Below are positions 62,741 through 64,000 of a DNA stretch of 64,000 bases, piece by piece. The DNA is from Bradyrhizobium sp. C9 (lineage in GTDB: Bacteria; Pseudomonadota; Alphaproteobacteria; Rhizobiales; Xanthobacteraceae). The notes beneath the pieces were generated by a model. It was not told where the DNA came from. It did no database searches and saw only the letters and a list, made by a program, of their open reading frames with translations. The DNA is taken from contig NZ_NWTG01000005.1 in assembly GCF_002532045.1 (NCBI RefSeq), forward strand, positions 310,001 through 374,000. The letters run 5' to 3'. The position numbers and the translations under genes are program-made. Position 1 is the stretch's first letter; every line of letters begins with the position of its first letter.

Positions 62741-63769
62741 TTATTCCGCCCTGCCTGGAATTGAGACGAAGTCCGCCTGCCCCGCGGCATCGGCCGCCGG
62801 ACGTTCGCCGTCCGCGAGGCTGAGCGGTGCTTGCGGACGGCGATTGACCCGCAGATCGAAGATGTCGAACCGGTTATAGTGCCCGACGATGTCGTGCATC
62901 TGCTTCGGCTGAATGCAGCGCTCGAGATCGATATCGGCGTAGACGATGCCTTCATCGTCGATCAGCGGCTCGCCGACCAAACGGCCGTCCGGCCCGATCA
63001 CGCCGGAGAATGCGCTCGACTTGCGCTGCAAGCGCGCCCGGGCATCGGGCACGACCGTCTCCATGGCCGCGATGATCTCCTCCGACACGGTCGAGCAGGA
63101 AATGATCGTAAAGATCTTTCCTTCGAAGGAATGGGCAATGGCGCGCAACTTGATCGCCTCCGCCATGTCGTAGTCCGGCGGCGCGACGGGCAGCGAGATG
63201 TAGCTTGCGACGTGAACCAGTTCGCCCTGCCCGAGCAGCGCGAAGCGCGCGAGCGTGTTGGTGTTCTCGCCGCAGGCGAGCCCGCCGAGACGCCCGATCT
63301 CGGTGTCATAGACGCGCAGGCTCGACCCGTCGCCGCCGGTCCAGGTCAGCTTCTCTGCCCAGGTCGGCACCAGCTTGCGGTGCTTGCCGAGCAGCGTTCC
63401 GTCCGGACCGATGAACACCAGCGTGTTGTAGATTGCACCGAGCGACACCGGGCTGCGCTCGTTGACGCCGAGTACGACGTAGCACCCGGCATCGCGCGCC
63501 GCCTTGCGGACGACGTCGACCTCGGGACCCGGCACCAGCACCGACGCCTTGACGAGCTTCTCGAACCAGGCGCTGCCGGTGACCGGATCGGTGATCCAGT
63601 TCCAATAGGGATAGCCGGGCACGAACACTTCAGGGAATGCGACCAGCCGCGCGCCGTTCGCCGCGGCCTCACGCACCAGTGAGGCGGCCTTGTCGGCGGT
63701 CGCGCTGGCGTTGAGATATACAGGTGAAGCCTGGACGGCGGCGGCTCGAAAGCGCGGCAGCTTCAGCAT
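62741..63769 (-). CDS. Nitrilase
   Basis: A 342-residue carbon-nitrogen hydrolase of the nitrilase branch. The catalytic triad is visible: E47 in AFPEVFVPGYP, K132 in KHRKLVPT and C166 in GLACGENTNTLARF. The protein would hydrolyse a nitrile to its acid and ammonia, possibly an aryl or arylacetonitrile given the neighbours. The ATG at 63769 is chosen. It is separated from the gentisate operon by the repeat block and is divergent from an indolepyruvate oxidoreductase-like gene, so arylacetic or indole-type metabolism is one possible link. Confidence 0.93.
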   Translation of the reverse strand: MLKLPRFRAAAVQASPVYLNASATADKAASLVREAAANGARLVAFPEVFVPGYPYWNWITDPVTGSAWFEKLVKASVLVPGPEVDVVRKAARDAGCYVVLGVNERSPVSLGAIYNTLVFIGPDGTLLGKHRKLVPTWAEKLTWTGGDGSSLRVYDTEIGRLGGLACGENTNTLARFALLGQGELVHVASYISLPVAPPDYDMAEAIKLRAIAHSFEGKIFTIISCSTVSEEIIAAMETVVPDARARLQRKSSAFSGVIGPDGRLVGEPLIDDEGIVYADIDLERCIQPKQMHDIVGHYNRFDIFDLRVNRRPQAPLSLADGERPAADAAGQADFVSIPGRAE

Positions 63770-63833
63770 TGGCCCTACCCTGTCGCCGGCTCATGATCGC
63801 CGCCTGGAGCAAAGCCCACGGCGTGGCGCAGCG

Positions 63834-63870
63834 TTGACTTACTTTACATGTAAACGTATGCTATAGCATA
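63834..63870 (+). promoter_or_regulatory. Sigma-70-type promoter with two overlapping palindromes
   Basis: -35 TTGACT (63834-63839), 17-base spacer, -10 TATGCT (63857-63862). The palindrome TTTACATGTAAA (63843-63854) fills the spacer and TATGCTATAGCATA (63857-63870) covers the -10. A repressor bound at either would block transcription of the downstream gene. GGAGGG follows at 63876-63881. Confidence 0.65.
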
Positions 63871-63885
63871 TTTCTGGAGGGTGCA

Positions 63886-64000
63886 ATGGCTGAACGGTCT
63901 TTTGCTCGTGAGGTCGAGGATCTCCGGCTCGGCGACGGCGACACCTTCCGCGGCGAAGGCATCCTCGCCATCACCAAGGCGCTCCTGCAATCCGGCGTCG
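63886..64000 (+). CDS. Indolepyruvate ferredoxin oxidoreductase-like protein, N-terminus (partial)
   Basis: Only the first 38 codons are present; the gene runs off the window. The sequence MAERSFAREVEDLRLG with GEGILAITKALLQSGV resembles the N-terminus of indolepyruvate ferredoxin oxidoreductase (thiamine diphosphate enzyme, IorA or fused IorAB), which decarboxylates aryl pyruvates to aryl acetyl-CoA. The ATG at 63886 has a strong GGAGGG site. It would fit the aryl-acid theme of the region. The short fragment limits certainty. Confidence 0.65.
   Translation, partial: MAERSFAREVEDLRLGDGDTFRGEGILAITKALLQSGV

Noticed and set aside
62161..62955. Several 180-260-codon frames through the repeat block
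   Set aside because: They arise because the 182-bp period shifts frame at each copy and yield the same spurious peptides in different frames.

Overview
The window looks like chromosome of a GC-rich alphaproteobacterium, most probably Bradyrhizobium or a close relative. This is an inference from GC-rich codon use, the very large share of branched-chain-amino-acid-type (Liv) ABC transporters and CoA-dependent catabolic genes, and three copies of a REPIN-like doublet at 62.2-62.7 kb. No phage, plasmid, insertion-sequence, rRNA, tRNA or CRISPR feature was found.

Region 1 (1-20 kb) is a nucleobase salvage and catabolism island. It holds the end of a BMP-type nucleoside/purine ABC transporter, an 8-oxoguanine-deaminase-like amidohydrolase, a xanthine-dehydrogenase-type enzyme (separate FAD subunit plus a fused FeS-Mo subunit), uricase, and a fused OHCU decarboxylase/HIU hydrolase; together these would take purines to allantoin. 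Next comes a URC-type uracil-catabolic operon (URC1-like cyclohydrolase, URC4-like DUF1688 protein and a divergent uracil phosphoribosyltransferase) facing a canonical upp. After that come a barbiturase/cyanurate-hydrolase family ring-opening amidohydrolase and a four-gene Pot-type ABC importer. Sigma-54 (-24/-12) promoter sequences with exact GG-N10-GC spacing lie before the XDH genes, uricase, upp and the importer. This suggests the island is switched on for nitrogen scavenging.

Region 2 (20-35 kb) is aromatic/acyl-CoA catabolism. A long minus-strand operon (27.0 to 20.1 kb) holds a HicB-like protein, a Rieske oxygenase, its reductase, a Liv-type receptor, a CaiB CoA-transferase, a thiolase-like protein and a DUF35 partner; a MarR regulator is transcribed away from it. 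A second minus-strand set (32.9 to 27.7 kb) holds a GntR regulator, an enoyl-CoA hydratase, a double-module acyl-CoA dehydrogenase and another CaiB enzyme. A plus-strand acyl-CoA dehydrogenase and a receptor run the other way.

Region 3 (36-54 kb) holds an alcohol/aldehyde oxidation set (GMC oxidoreductase, aldehyde dehydrogenase, FeaR-like AraC regulator), a complete LivKHMGF importer, and an SDR/MoaF-like/SnoaL-like trio with a MarR regulator. It also has an operon with a Liv-type receptor, a cyclase-family hydrolase, an unusual DUF35-SDR fusion, a second thiolase-like protein and an Asp/Glu-racemase-family protein. Two of its transcription units share a 31-bp upstream motif.

Region 4 (54-64 kb) has another Liv importer, whose permease and ATPase are fused, followed by a gentisate-type ring-cleavage operon (gentisate dioxygenase, FAH hydrolase, hot-dog thioesterase, EthD-like protein). 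Then come the tandem REPIN-like repeats, a nitrilase, and the start of an indolepyruvate ferredoxin oxidoreductase-like gene behind a promoter carrying two palindromes. Overall the window appears to be a set of import-and-degrade modules, each with its own receptor and local regulator.
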